DNA from: Pseudomonadota bacterium
GTDB lineage: Bacteria; Pseudomonadota; Gammaproteobacteria; Burkholderiales; Ferrovaceae
Assembly: GCA_021811005.1 (NCBI GenBank)
Contig: JAJZPY010000007.1
Coordinates: 1 to 28,318, forward strand
DNA: 28,318 bases
Reading direction: 5' to 3'
How positions within the stretch are numbered: position 1 is the stretch's first letter; the number at the start of each line of letters is the position of its first letter. Made by a program: the position numbers and the translations under genes. The notes below the pieces were generated by a model that was not told where the DNA came from, did no database searches, and saw only the letters and a list, made by a program, of their open reading frames with translations. Of this stretch, positions 1 through 7,665 are shown in pieces.

Positions 1-986
1 GTGTGCAGAAACCCGGCCCGTGCCAGGCGCGAAGCGATATTGTCGTCGCGCGACAGCACCGGTCTCAGGATGCCGGCCGGGTTGCCGGAGGCTTCGGCTG
101 CGGGAACGCCCTGGCGGTCGAGCAACGTCACGTGCCAGCCCAGTCCGGCCAGGCGTTCCGTCACCAGGCACCCCCCCAGGCCGGCCCCCACCACCAGCGC
201 GCGGCGTTGCGCGGGGGGGGACAGCGCAGCGGCCAGCGCCGCGTTGCGCCGCGGCGTGACCATGCGCCGGAAATTCGCTTCGGGGATTCGGTCAAAGCAG
301 GCCTCCAGGCGCTCGCGCTTGCGTCCGAAGCCGGGGCGACGGCGTACCGTGAATCCCTGGTTTTCCAGGGCACGCCGGACGGAGCCCGCGACGCACCAGG
401 TGGCAAGCGTGGCCTGCCGGGTGCACTGGCGCGCCACCTGGCTCAGGATGGCCTCGTCCCACAGGCGCGGATTGCGTGCAGGGGAAAACCCGTCCAGGAA
501 CACGGCGTCAGCCGCCATGGAAAGTTCCGGCAGCAGTTCCTGCGCATCGCCCAGCAGGAGCGTGAGGCAAACGCGCCCTTCGTCGAATTCCAGCGTGTGA
601 AATCCCGGCAGCAGCGGCGGCCAGGCTTCCATCAGCTGCTGCGCCAGGGGGGCCAGTGTCGCGTGGGATTGCCAGGCATGACGGAGATCTTCCCGGGTCA
701 GGGGAAATTGTTCCACGGACACGAAATGCAGGCGGGCATCGCGGGAATGCTCGCTGCGGCGCCAGGCGTCCCAGCACACCAGGAAATTGAGGCCCAGTCC
801 AAAGCCCAGTTCCAGAATCTGGAAAGCCCGCCGATCGCGCCAGCGTTCCGGCAGGCCGTTTCCTTCCAGAAAAACCCGGACGCTCTGTTGCGGGCCTCCG
901 TCCACCGAATGATAGACGTCGTCGAAATCGGGAGCGACGGGCGTGCCGCCGTCGAATCGGATTTTGGCCGGAGTGATAGGGGACAT
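1..986 (-). CDS. mnmC: tRNA 5-methylaminomethyl-2-thiouridine synthesis bifunctional protein MnmC (partial, 3' end outside window)
   Basis: The first 328 residues are visible; the gene runs off the left edge. MnmC finishes the wobble uridine (mnm5s2U34) of several tRNAs: an FAD domain removes the carboxymethyl group and a SAM domain methylates the product. The N-terminal methyltransferase half shows the SAM motif LELGFGLGLNF (residues 58-68) and the family motif DGFSPARNP (165-173). The FAD domain opens with a GAGLGG dinucleotide fold (267-272) and ASGNPAGILRP (299-309). The ATG start at 984-986 gives the normal N-terminus of the family. The linker between the two domains is encoded by a run of eight C on the coding strand (213-220 on the plus strand), and a run of seven G follows in the FAD loop (171-177). 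Both are in frame here. It is divergent from the gene at 1228. Confidence 0.95.
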   Translation of the reverse strand, partial: MSPITPAKIRFDGGTPVAPDFDDVYHSVDGGPQQSVRVFLEGNGLPERWRDRRAFQILELGFGLGLNFLVCWDAWRRSEHSRDARLHFVSVEQFPLTREDLRHAWQSHATLAPLAQQLMEAWPPLLPGFHTLEFDEGRVCLTLLLGDAQELLPELSMAADAVFLDGFSPARNPRLWDEAILSQVARQCTRQATLATWCVAGSVRRALENQGFTVRRRPGFGRKRERLEACFDRIPEANFRRMVTPRRNAALAAALSPPAQRRALVVGAGLGGCLVTERLAGLGWHVTLLDRQGVPAAEASGNPAGILRPVLSRDDNIASRLARAGFLH

Positions 987-1227
987 GCCCCAATTGTACC
1001 GGCTGACAAGGGATGCGGTATGCGCCTGTTCCGGGCGCGGCGGGGGAGTGGGAGCGTTACAGTGGTTCCGCACCAAAGGATTTCGTCCTTGAACCCTTTC
1101 GGGGTGCCATGGCCGGACTGTTACGCAGAAACGCCATGAAACAGAGCAGTACCCAATCGCCGGACGGCATGTCACTCGCCGTCGGCGGGTCATTGCGTGC
1201 CTCCGGTTTTTTTATTGGAGACGCGCC
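987..1227. other. Divergent spacer rich in hairpins; possible structured leader
   Basis: This 241-bp gap separates mnmC from the orphan gene. It holds several small inverted repeats. AAGGA (1076-1080) pairs with TCCTT (1086-1090) around a TTTCG loop. ACCC (1093-1096) pairs with GGGT (1102-1105) around the same TTTCG loop. GGTTC (1064-1068) could pair with GAACC (1091-1095). A stronger stem joins 1158-1168 to 1178-1187 with one bulged G. Seven T lie at 1207-1213, just before the ribosome binding site GGAG (1217-1220) of the next gene. I see no convincing sigma-70 promoter. A 72-codon open frame (1013-1231) crosses the spacer but has no sign of being a gene. No known riboswitch class was recognised. 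Confidence 0.4.
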
Positions 1228-2262
1228 ATGATCGCATTTGACTTGATTCAGTGGATGTTTCGAAGCGTGCTGTATGTGGGATGTGTGTTCAAACATCGGT
1301 GGGGCCGGTCGCGGAAAGGGGAAACCCTGCCGGCGCCGGTCGTGGCAGAGGCCGTTGCACAGCCACTCCCGTGGACTGTGCGGGAGGAGGCTGAAACGGT
1401 GACGACGGAACCCGCGCCTGCCGAACCAGGGCATGTGGTTCCTGTTCCTGATGCCGAGTTTCTTGGCGGGCAGGCCCTTATCCGGTATGGAGAAGGGTTC
1501 AGCGTGGTGTGCCATTTTTATCGGCGCCATGCCTGGGTCACGCGGGTGGTCTGGCTGGACTACAAAAAGCTCCAACGCTTGCATGGGGCCTATGTGGTCC
1601 GGCGTTTGCGCACCCGTGCCGGAGAGCCTTCTGTGCGTGTCCGTGTCGTCCCGCATCATGCAGACGGCCGGTCGCGAGCCTGGGGGCGCATTGCCTTGCC
1701 CGACGAGTACCTGGAATTCGAATCGCTCCAGGATCTTAGGGCGATCCGCCTGATGGAAAAAACGCTGGAAGATGCCGGGGCGCTCATCGAAGCGGAAATT
1801 CCGGAAAATCTGCTCAACAAAAGGCCCTGGCGTTTGCTGCCTCCCTGCCCGGCACCGGAACACGAACTGACGGACCTGCAAAAACGCCGTAAAACCATCG
1901 AACTGTCCATGACGGAAATACGGGCAGAAGATGCGGCCAGGAAAACTCCCCTGGCCAGCCGGGAGAAAGTGTACCCCAACATGGTGCCGCCTCCCGTGGT
2001 GCGTTCCCATAGCGGCGTGCTACGCAAGACCGGCTATGTGGAGCGGACCGATCCGTCAGGCCGCAAATACCGGACATTCTTCGCCGAAGTGGATGACGGG
2101 GAAAAAACGGTGCGGCACATCGGCGTTGACTTGCAACGGGCTTTGCTGCACGAACAGGTCGACATCGGCAACCGGGTGGAAGTATTCAATATCGGACTGG
2201 TTCCCGTGGGATCGGGAAAGTACAAAAAAAAGATATGGAGCGCCCGGAAATTGCCGGCTTGA
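1228..2262 (+). CDS. Unrecognised protein with a C-terminal domain resembling one in conjugative relaxases and plasmid primases
   Basis: A 344-aa protein of unknown function. The ATG at 1228 is preceded by GGAG at 1217-1220 with good spacing. A short hydrophobic stretch (about residues 2-20) is followed by a Pro/Ala/Glu-rich segment (about 35-70), a central region of no recognised family (about 70-190) and a charged segment (about 205-240). The last 80 residues (about 262-341) contain the pattern RTFFAEVDDG, then HIGVDLQRAL, then IGNRVEVFNIG and a final basic strand KKKIWSARKL. From memory this matches a module at the C-terminus of conjugative relaxase or primase proteins (FVTLE...G, WGVDLxRA, GDxVxLxxLG...V). 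Here it stands alone among housekeeping genes, with its own leader and terminator. The domain match is a recollection and has not been searched; the role is unknown. Confidence 0.75.
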   Translation: MIAFDLIQWMFRSVLYVGCVFKHRWGRSRKGETLPAPVVAEAVAQPLPWTVREEAETVTTEPAPAEPGHVVPVPDAEFLGGQALIRYGEGFSVVCHFYRRHAWVTRVVWLDYKKLQRLHGAYVVRRLRTRAGEPSVRVRVVPHHADGRSRAWGRIALPDEYLEFESLQDLRAIRLMEKTLEDAGALIEAEIPENLLNKRPWRLLPPCPAPEHELTDLQKRRKTIELSMTEIRAEDAARKTPLASREKVYPNMVPPPVVRSHSGVLRKTGYVERTDPSGRKYRTFFAEVDDGEKTVRHIGVDLQRALLHEQVDIGNRVEVFNIGLVPVGSGKYKKKIWSARKLPA

Positions 2263-2270
2263 ATCAACCA

Positions 2271-2295
2271 ACGGGGGCGTGCCCCCGTTTTTTTT
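2271..2295 (+). terminator. Rho-independent terminator of the orphan gene
   Basis: A perfect 7-bp GC-rich stem, ACGGGGG (2271-2277) with CCCCCGT (2282-2288), encloses a CGTG loop and runs into eight T (2288-2295). It begins 9 bp after the stop codon at 2262. It is the clearest intrinsic terminator in the window and isolates the orphan gene from the CobD-like gene. Confidence 0.9.
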
Positions 2296-2340
2296 CCGAT
2301 GTGTGTTAACCTCGGGCTTGTTGTTTTGCCAAGCCTACAC

Positions 2341-3243
2341 ATGAACATATTTTCCATACTGATTGCCTTGCTGCTGGAACCTTACCGACCTGCATCCGTG
2401 CAGGCGCGCGCGTTTGGAGCCTTCGACCGTTATGCGCAGTCGCTCGACGACCTGCTCAATTCCGGTGAACGGCACCACGGCATTGCGGCCTGGGTGCTGG
2501 CGGTGGTGCCGCTGCTGGTCGCTGCCGGCGCCATTTATTTCCTGGCGGGGCACGTGGGTGCCGGTCTGGGTTGGGTGCTCGACGTACTGGTGCTCACCGC
2601 GATGCTGGATTTCAGGCCGGTGCTGGAACGCCTGGCCTCGCTGCAGCGCGACTTGCGGCATGCCGGGCAGGGGGCCGTGGCGGAACGCCTGGGCTTCTCC
2701 CCGGCCGGTCCGGCCGGTCTGCCCGAAATGGTTGCGCGTGCCATCGAACTGGCCGTCATGGATATCCACTCGCGGCTGCTGGCTGTCCTGTTTTGGTACT
2801 GCGTGCTTCCGGGCCCCGTCGGCGCCTTGCTCTACCTGATGGCCATGCGGCTCAACCAGTTGTGGGGTTCCGACACCCGCACGGATTTCGGCAGCTTTTC
2901 CCGGAGTGCGTTTTTCTGGCTGGACTGGATTCCCTTGCGGGTGACGGCGTTTGCTTTTGCCATCGTGGGCAATTTTGAAGACTCGCTGTTCTGCTGGCGC
3001 ACCCAGGCGGCGGGAAGCCGCAGCGGCATGCGCCTGGTGCTTGCAAGTGCAGCCGGTGCCCTGGGCATTCGCCTGGGGGACTCGTCCTCTCCGCAGCGCC
3101 TGTACGGCGGGCTGGAGCTGGGGGTGGGCGAATTTCCCGACCTCGACCACCTGCGCAGCGCGGAAGGCATGATCTGGCGCACGCTGGTGCTGTGGCTGAT
3201 CGTGATTGCGCTGCTGACCCTTGCCGCGGTCGTGGGGGGCTAG
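2341..3243 (+). CDS. CobD/CbiB-family integral membrane protein
   Basis: A 300-aa membrane protein. The start ATG at 2341 gives the N-terminus MNIFSILIALLLEPYRP, typical of the betaproteobacterial CobD/CbiB-like family; an upstream GTG at 2299 lies immediately after the terminator and is unlikely. Hydrophobic segments are seen near residues 48-70, 75-90, 153-172, 205-222 and 280-299. True CbiB joins adenosylcobyric acid to an aminopropanol in cobalamin synthesis, but no other cobalamin gene is in the window, and members of this branch usually sit beside rsgA and an M48 protease, as here. Its real function may differ; AmpE-like proteins are distant relatives. Its TAG stop (3241-3243) overlaps the stop of convergent rsgA within a CTAG. 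Confidence 0.8.
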   Translation: MNIFSILIALLLEPYRPASVQARAFGAFDRYAQSLDDLLNSGERHHGIAAWVLAVVPLLVAAGAIYFLAGHVGAGLGWVLDVLVLTAMLDFRPVLERLASLQRDLRHAGQGAVAERLGFSPAGPAGLPEMVARAIELAVMDIHSRLLAVLFWYCVLPGPVGALLYLMAMRLNQLWGSDTRTDFGSFSRSAFFWLDWIPLRVTAFAFAIVGNFEDSLFCWRTQAAGSRSGMRLVLASAAGALGIRLGDSSSPQRLYGGLELGVGEFPDLDHLRSAEGMIWRTLVLWLIVIALLTLAAVVGG

Positions 3244-4130
3244 GGTCGCCGCGCCCTTTCGTTTTCCTGCTGCAGCGTGGTGAGGTAACGCAGCCGCTGT
3301 TCACGCTGTGGATTTCCGGCAGCCCAGTTTTTCAGGGCGCAGTCCGGCTCCTGGAGATGGCGGCAGTCGGAAAAACGGCACTGTCCCACCCGCTCTGAAA
3401 ACTCCCTGAAATAGGTCGCAATTGCTGCCGGGCTGAGATAAGCCAAGCCGAATTCCTGCAAACCGGGCGAATCGATGAGGGCGCTGCGCGCATCCAGGGC
3501 GTAGAGGCGGGTGGCGGTGGTGGTGTGGCGGCCGGTGCCGAGGGCCTGGGAGATTTCTCCCGTGCGTGCCTGGGCGTGGGGCACCAGCGCGTTCACGAGG
3601 GTGGATTTTCCCATGCCGGATTGCCCCACCAGAATGCTGACGTGCCCCTGCAACACGGGCTGCAGCAAGGAGGGGTCCTGGCGTGCGCTGAGCCGCAGCA
3701 AGGGGTAGCCCATGTCCGTGTAATAGGCGAGCTGCTCTGCCGCGGCGATGGCGGGAGCGCCCAGATCCCATTTGTTGAGTACGATGGCGGCCGGAATGCC
3801 GGCGGCATCCGCAGCCAGCAGGCAGCGCGTCAGCAATTCCTCGCTGAAGGCTGGCTCCGGAGCCACCACCACCAGCACCTGATCCACGTTGGCAGCCAGC
3901 AGCTTTTGCCGGATGGCATCGGCGCGATAGAGCAGGGTGCGCCGTTCCGTCACGGTTTCGATGACTCCTTGCCCTTTGCCGGTGGAGCGGATTTGCACCT
4001 GGTCGCCGCACGCCACGTCCTGTTTTTTTCCCCGGCGCACGCAGCCCAGGGGCGGCTCGCCGGGGGCGGCCGTCACTTCGTAATGACGTCCGAAGGAGGC
4101 TGTGACGGTTCCGTTCAGCAGCGCGTTCAC
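3240..4130 (-). CDS. rsgA: Small ribosomal subunit biogenesis GTPase RsgA
   Basis: A 296-aa GTPase that acts late in 30S subunit maturation. It has an N-terminal OB fold (about 5-65), then a circularly permuted GTPase domain with motifs in the order G4 NKWD (119-122), G5-like SAR (148-150), G1 GQSGMGKS (169-176) and G3 DSPG (220-223). A C-terminal zinc knuckle follows, with Cys251, Cys256, His258 and Cys264. The start is a GTG (4128-4130) that overlaps the TGA of the upstream M48 protease gene as GTGA, so the two are probably translationally coupled. The length is normal. The stop shares the palindrome CTAG with the convergent CobD/CbiB-like gene. Confidence 0.97.
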   Translation of the reverse strand: MNALLNGTVTASFGRHYEVTAAPGEPPLGCVRRGKKQDVACGDQVQIRSTGKGQGVIETVTERRTLLYRADAIRQKLLAANVDQVLVVVAPEPAFSEELLTRCLLAADAAGIPAAIVLNKWDLGAPAIAAAEQLAYYTDMGYPLLRLSARQDPSLLQPVLQGHVSILVGQSGMGKSTLVNALVPHAQARTGEISQALGTGRHTTTATRLYALDARSALIDSPGLQEFGLAYLSPAAIATYFREFSERVGQCRFSDCRHLQEPDCALKNWAAGNPQREQRLRYLTTLQQENERARRP

Positions 4131-5389
4131 GCGGTTCGCAGGGATTCCAGGCGGGCGATGCGGATCGCCGCCGGGGGGTGGGAGTCATAGACGGCCGAAT
4201 GCAGGGGATCGGGCGTCAGGGTGGCCGCATTGTCCTGGTAGAGCTTCACCAGGGCGTTCACCAGGTCTCGGGCTGGCGCGTGGGCGGCCGCATAGGCATC
4301 GGCTTCGAATTCATGTTTGCGGGAATACAGGCTCATCACGGGCTGCAGCGGGAATGCAAACACCGGGATCACCAGCATGAACAGGATGAGCGCCACGGCT
4401 GAATCCGGAGCCGAAAGGCCAAGCCCCAGGCCCTGATAGAACCAGGGGGCGTTCTTGAACCAGCCCAGCAGGGCCAGGAACACCAGGCTCAGGACAAACA
4501 GCATGCCGATGCGCTGCATCACGTGGCGCCGCCGATAATGTCCCAGCTCATGAGCCAGTACGGCTTCGGTTTCGGGCGGTTCGAGGCGTTCCAGCAGGGT
4601 GTCGAAAAACACCACGCGCTTGCTGCGGCCGAAACCGGTGAAATAAGCGTTGCCGTGGCTCGAGCGCCGCGAACCGTCCATCACGAACAACCCGCTGGAA
4701 CGGAATCCGCAACGGGCCAGCAGGGCTTCCACACGGTCCCTCAGGTCTCCCGGGGGCAGCGGCGTGAAGCGGTTGAACAGGGGCGCGATGAAGGTGGGGT
4801 AGAGCGCCAGCAGGACGATGTTGAAGGCCATCCATGCCCCCCATGCCCACAGCCACCAGAACGCGCCGAGGGAATCCATCATCCAGGTGGCCGCGATCAG
4901 GATGGGGGCACCCAGCAGGGCCGTGATGAGGGATTCGCGCAGGAGGTCCAGGGCATACAGCTTTGGTGTGACCCGGTTGAAGCCGAAGCGGGCTTCGATC
5001 ACGAAAGTCCCGTACAGCCCGAAAGGCAGGTCCACCAGTGCGCCAATCAGCAGGATGCTGCCGGCCAGGCTCAAGGCGTGCAGGTTGCCCGCGCCGAACA
5101 GGGAAAGGAACGCGCCGTTGAGGGCGCCCAACCAGCCGCCCTGCGTGAAGGCAAGCAGCAGCAAGGCTTCGGCAGTGACCTGTCCCAGTCGAAGTTTTGT
5201 GCGGGCGCAGGTATAATCTGCGGCCTTCTGATGGTCGCTCAGCGCGATGCGTTCCTGGAACGCGGGAGGCACCTGGCTGCGATGGCGCTGCACGTGGTGG
5301 ATTTGCCTGATCCCCAGCCACAGCCGGCTTGCGGTGACTGCTGCCAGCAGCAGCAGGAAAATCAGGTTGAACAAGGCTGAGTGAGTCAT
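4127..5389 (-). CDS. M48 family zinc metalloprotease (Ste24/CAAX-protease-like)
   Basis: A 420-aa integral membrane protease. The zinc site HELGH is at residues 280-284 and the third ligand is Glu362 in HEFEADAYA, as in Ste24/HtpX-type peptidases. Hydrophobic segments lie at about 4-24, 72-122, 155-205, 293-312 and 328-350, giving the cage-like topology of Ste24. Bacterial members probably take part in membrane-protein quality control, but the substrate here is unknown. The gene overlaps rsgA by 4 bp and is divergent from orn. The start ATG at 5387-5389 lacks a clear ribosome binding site. Confidence 0.93.
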   Translation of the reverse strand: MTHSALFNLIFLLLLAAVTASRLWLGIRQIHHVQRHRSQVPPAFQERIALSDHQKAADYTCARTKLRLGQVTAEALLLLAFTQGGWLGALNGAFLSLFGAGNLHALSLAGSILLIGALVDLPFGLYGTFVIEARFGFNRVTPKLYALDLLRESLITALLGAPILIAATWMMDSLGAFWWLWAWGAWMAFNIVLLALYPTFIAPLFNRFTPLPPGDLRDRVEALLARCGFRSSGLFVMDGSRRSSHGNAYFTGFGRSKRVVFFDTLLERLEPPETEAVLAHELGHYRRRHVMQRIGMLFVLSLVFLALLGWFKNAPWFYQGLGLGLSAPDSAVALILFMLVIPVFAFPLQPVMSLYSRKHEFEADAYAAAHAPARDLVNALVKLYQDNAATLTPDPLHSAVYDSHPPAAIRIARLESLRTA

Positions 5390-5446
5390 GAACAGTGACA
5401 GATCGCGATCGCCGTGAAGTCAGAATCAGGAAAAAACCGGACAATT

Positions 5447-5995
5447 ATGGCACAAGACAAAAACCGTCTCATCTGGATCGACATGGAAATGACCGGGCTT
5501 GATCCCTTGCGGGACCGGATCATCGAAGTGGCGCTCATCGTCACGGACAGCCGCCTTGAAACGGTGGCGCAGGCTCCGGTGCTGGTGATCCACCAGAGCA
5601 ACGAAGTGCTGGATGGCATGGATGCCTGGAACAAGGGCACGCATGGGCGTTCGGGGCTGATCGACAAGGTCAAGGCGTCCACGCTGGACGAAACCGCGGC
5701 GGAACAGGCCCTGCTGGATTTTCTCGGGGAATACGTGCCGTCCGGCGAGTCGCCCATGTGCGGCAACTCGGTCTGCCAGGACCGTCGCTTCATGGCCAAC
5801 TACATGCCGCGCCTTGAACGTTATTTTCATTACCGCAACCTGGACGTGAGCACCCTCAAGGAGTTGTCACGCCGCTGGAAGCCTGAGGTTTACGGGTCGT
5901 TCAAGAAATCGGCCCGGCATGAGGCGCTGGCGGACATCGAGGAATCCATCGCGGAACTGAAGCACTACCGCGAGCATTTCATCAAGCTCGACTGA
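5447..5995 (+). CDS. orn: Oligoribonuclease (DEDDh 3'-5' exoribonuclease)
   Basis: A 182-aa enzyme that degrades 2-5 nt RNA fragments and pGpG to mononucleotides in the cytoplasm. It shows the DEDD motifs: Asp and Glu in IDMEMTGLDP near the N-terminus, the invariant Asp in CGNSVCQDRRF, and the final motif His/Asp in HEALADIEES. It matches E. coli Orn along its whole length, including the YFHYRNLDVSTLKEL signature. The ATG at 5447 gives the family's N-terminus; an in-frame GTG at 5414 would add 11 residues and has no ribosome binding site. AGGA near 5428 is rather far upstream. It converges on dsbD with a 25-bp gap and no obvious terminator. Confidence 0.97.
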   Translation: MAQDKNRLIWIDMEMTGLDPLRDRIIEVALIVTDSRLETVAQAPVLVIHQSNEVLDGMDAWNKGTHGRSGLIDKVKASTLDETAAEQALLDFLGEYVPSGESPMCGNSVCQDRRFMANYMPRLERYFHYRNLDVSTLKELSRRWKPEVYGSFKKSARHEALADIEESIAELKHYREHFIKLD

Positions 5996-6020
5996 TCGCT
6001 GCGGCGGGCCGCGGGCAGGG

Positions 6021-7664
6021 TCAGCGGAAAGCCGTCCGGACGTGTTCCTCGAACTGCGCCGGCGGCACGAAACCGACCAGGCGCTGGTCGCCCAGTTCGC
6101 GCCCTTCCCGGCTGAAGAACAGGGTTCCCGGCGGTCCGAAAAGACCGAAGCGGGCCAGCAAGGCGCGATCGTCCGCAGTGTTGCCGGTCACGTCGGCGCG
6201 CAGCAGCAGGGCCTGGCCCAGTGCGGCCTTCACTTCAGGCAGGGGAAACACTTTCTGTTCCATTTCCACGCACGACACGCACCAGTCGGCATAGAAATCC
6301 AGCAACACCGGGCGCCCGGTTTGGGCTGCCTGTTGCAGGGCACGGTCGAGCTGGGCCACGGAGGCCACCGGTTCGAAATGGGGGCCGTTGGCTGACAGCC
6401 GGGATCCGAGCAGCGGCAGGACCATCCACAGGGCCACGCCCAGCAGCATCACTCCAAAAAAGCGCTTGACCCACACCATCCAGCGTCCGGCACGCGGCAG
6501 CAGGGCTCCGGCCGAAGTGCCGATCACCAGCAGCGGACTGCCCATGCCCAGGGCCAGGATGAACAGGGCGCTGCCTCCCAGGATCACATCGCGCGTCTGG
6601 GCAATGTAGAGCAGGCCCCCGGCCAGGGGAGCCGCCACGCACGGGCCCATGACCAGCGCCGACAGCACTCCCATCAGTCCCACGCCCAGATGCCGGCCGC
6701 CCGGCAGCCGGTTGGAGACTCCGGTCAGCCGGTTTTGCAGGCCAACCGGCATCTGGAGCTGGTACACGTCGAACATGGACAGGGCCAGCAGGATAAACAG
6801 CACGGCGGTGCCGATTTGCACCGGAGGCGTCTGCAGGGCGTTGGACAACAGCGTTCCCGACAGACCGGCCAGGATGCCGGCCAGGGCGTAAGTGACGGCC
6901 ATGCCCAGCACATAGGTGAGCGACAGGCCGAAAGCCCGTTTTTTGGTGATGTCGCTGCCCTGTCCCGCGATGATGCCGGACAGGATGGGAATCATCGGAA
7001 ACAGGCAGGGGGTGAGGGCCAGCAGCAGGCCAAAGCCGAAAAAGCTCAGCAGCACCCAGCCGGGGCGGGCGCCCTTGAGGAATGCCAGGTAATCGTTGGG
7101 ATTGGCGGAATCGGATGACGGCGGACCCGCCTCATAGGCATTGTCGGCGGAGAGCGGGCGATAGGTTTGGCCGTCGGACGCCAGCGCGAAATGCTGGGTG
7201 GTGGGGGGGTAGCAGATGCCACGCTCGGCGCAGCCCTGATAGGAAACATCCAGGCGGGACGGCGGACTGCCGGCAGGCAATGCCACGTTTGCCGTGAACG
7301 GCTGGTGATAGACCCAGACCCGGCCAAAACTCGGGTCTTCCTTGCTTTCCGCCGGCGGGAAGGCGATCTGCGCCGACGGGACGGGGGCAGGGGTCGCGAT
7401 CTTGATCCGGTCGCGGTACAGGTAATAACCTGGGGCCGGTGAAAACTGCACGGTCAGGTGCCCCGGTGCGGAAGGGGCCGGAGCGACCTTGAAAGCTTCT
7501 TCCGGCATGAGGAATGTGCGGCTGGACGCATTGCCGGACAGGCCTTCAAGTGCATGGGCCGGACCGCCGGCAAAAAAAGCCAGGCTGGTGGGCAGGGCCA
7601 GGGTGAGGACAAGACGCCAGGACATGCGTTTCATGGATGCAAACCGGGTTCTGAATGGGGCCAT
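6021..7664 (-). CDS. dsbD: Thiol:disulfide interchange protein DsbD
   Basis: A 547-aa inner-membrane reductant conduit that moves electrons from cytoplasmic thioredoxin to periplasmic DsbC, DsbG and cytochrome c maturation proteins. From the N-terminus it has a signal peptide ending in GGPAHA, the periplasmic alpha domain with Cys145 and Cys151 (CAERGICYPP), an eight-helix membrane domain with Cys220 (TPCLFPMIP) and Cys342 (MGPCVAAPL), and a C-terminal thioredoxin domain with WCVSC (461-465). All six catalytic cysteines are present. The ATG at 7664 lies 1 bp after the queG stop, so coupling is likely. An ATG at 7634 would give a shorter signal peptide beginning MKRMSW and is the main alternative. 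Neither start has a strong ribosome binding site. Confidence 0.96.
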   Translation of the reverse strand: MAPFRTRFASMKRMSWRLVLTLALPTSLAFFAGGPAHALEGLSGNASSRTFLMPEEAFKVAPAPSAPGHLTVQFSPAPGYYLYRDRIKIATPAPVPSAQIAFPPAESKEDPSFGRVWVYHQPFTANVALPAGSPPSRLDVSYQGCAERGICYPPTTQHFALASDGQTYRPLSADNAYEAGPPSSDSANPNDYLAFLKGARPGWVLLSFFGFGLLLALTPCLFPMIPILSGIIAGQGSDITKKRAFGLSLTYVLGMAVTYALAGILAGLSGTLLSNALQTPPVQIGTAVLFILLALSMFDVYQLQMPVGLQNRLTGVSNRLPGGRHLGVGLMGVLSALVMGPCVAAPLAGGLLYIAQTRDVILGGSALFILALGMGSPLLVIGTSAGALLPRAGRWMVWVKRFFGVMLLGVALWMVLPLLGSRLSANGPHFEPVASVAQLDRALQQAAQTGRPVLLDFYADWCVSCVEMEQKVFPLPEVKAALGQALLLRADVTGNTADDRALLARFGLFGPPGTLFFSREGRELGDQRLVGFVPPAQFEEHVRTAFR

Positions 7665-7665
7665 T

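Noticed and set aside
1061..1108. A tRNA-like element on the minus strand
   Set aside because: A GGGTTCAAGG-like stretch recalls a T arm, but no acceptor stem, D arm or anticodon arm can be drawn.
1013..1231. A 72-codon open frame before the orphan gene, overlapping its start
   Set aside because: It has no ribosome binding site, crosses the hairpin-rich leader and has no recognisable composition or domain.
5996..6020. A bidirectional terminator between orn and dsbD
   Set aside because: A GC palindrome (GCGGCGGGCCGC) is present, but with a 2-nt loop and no T run on either side.
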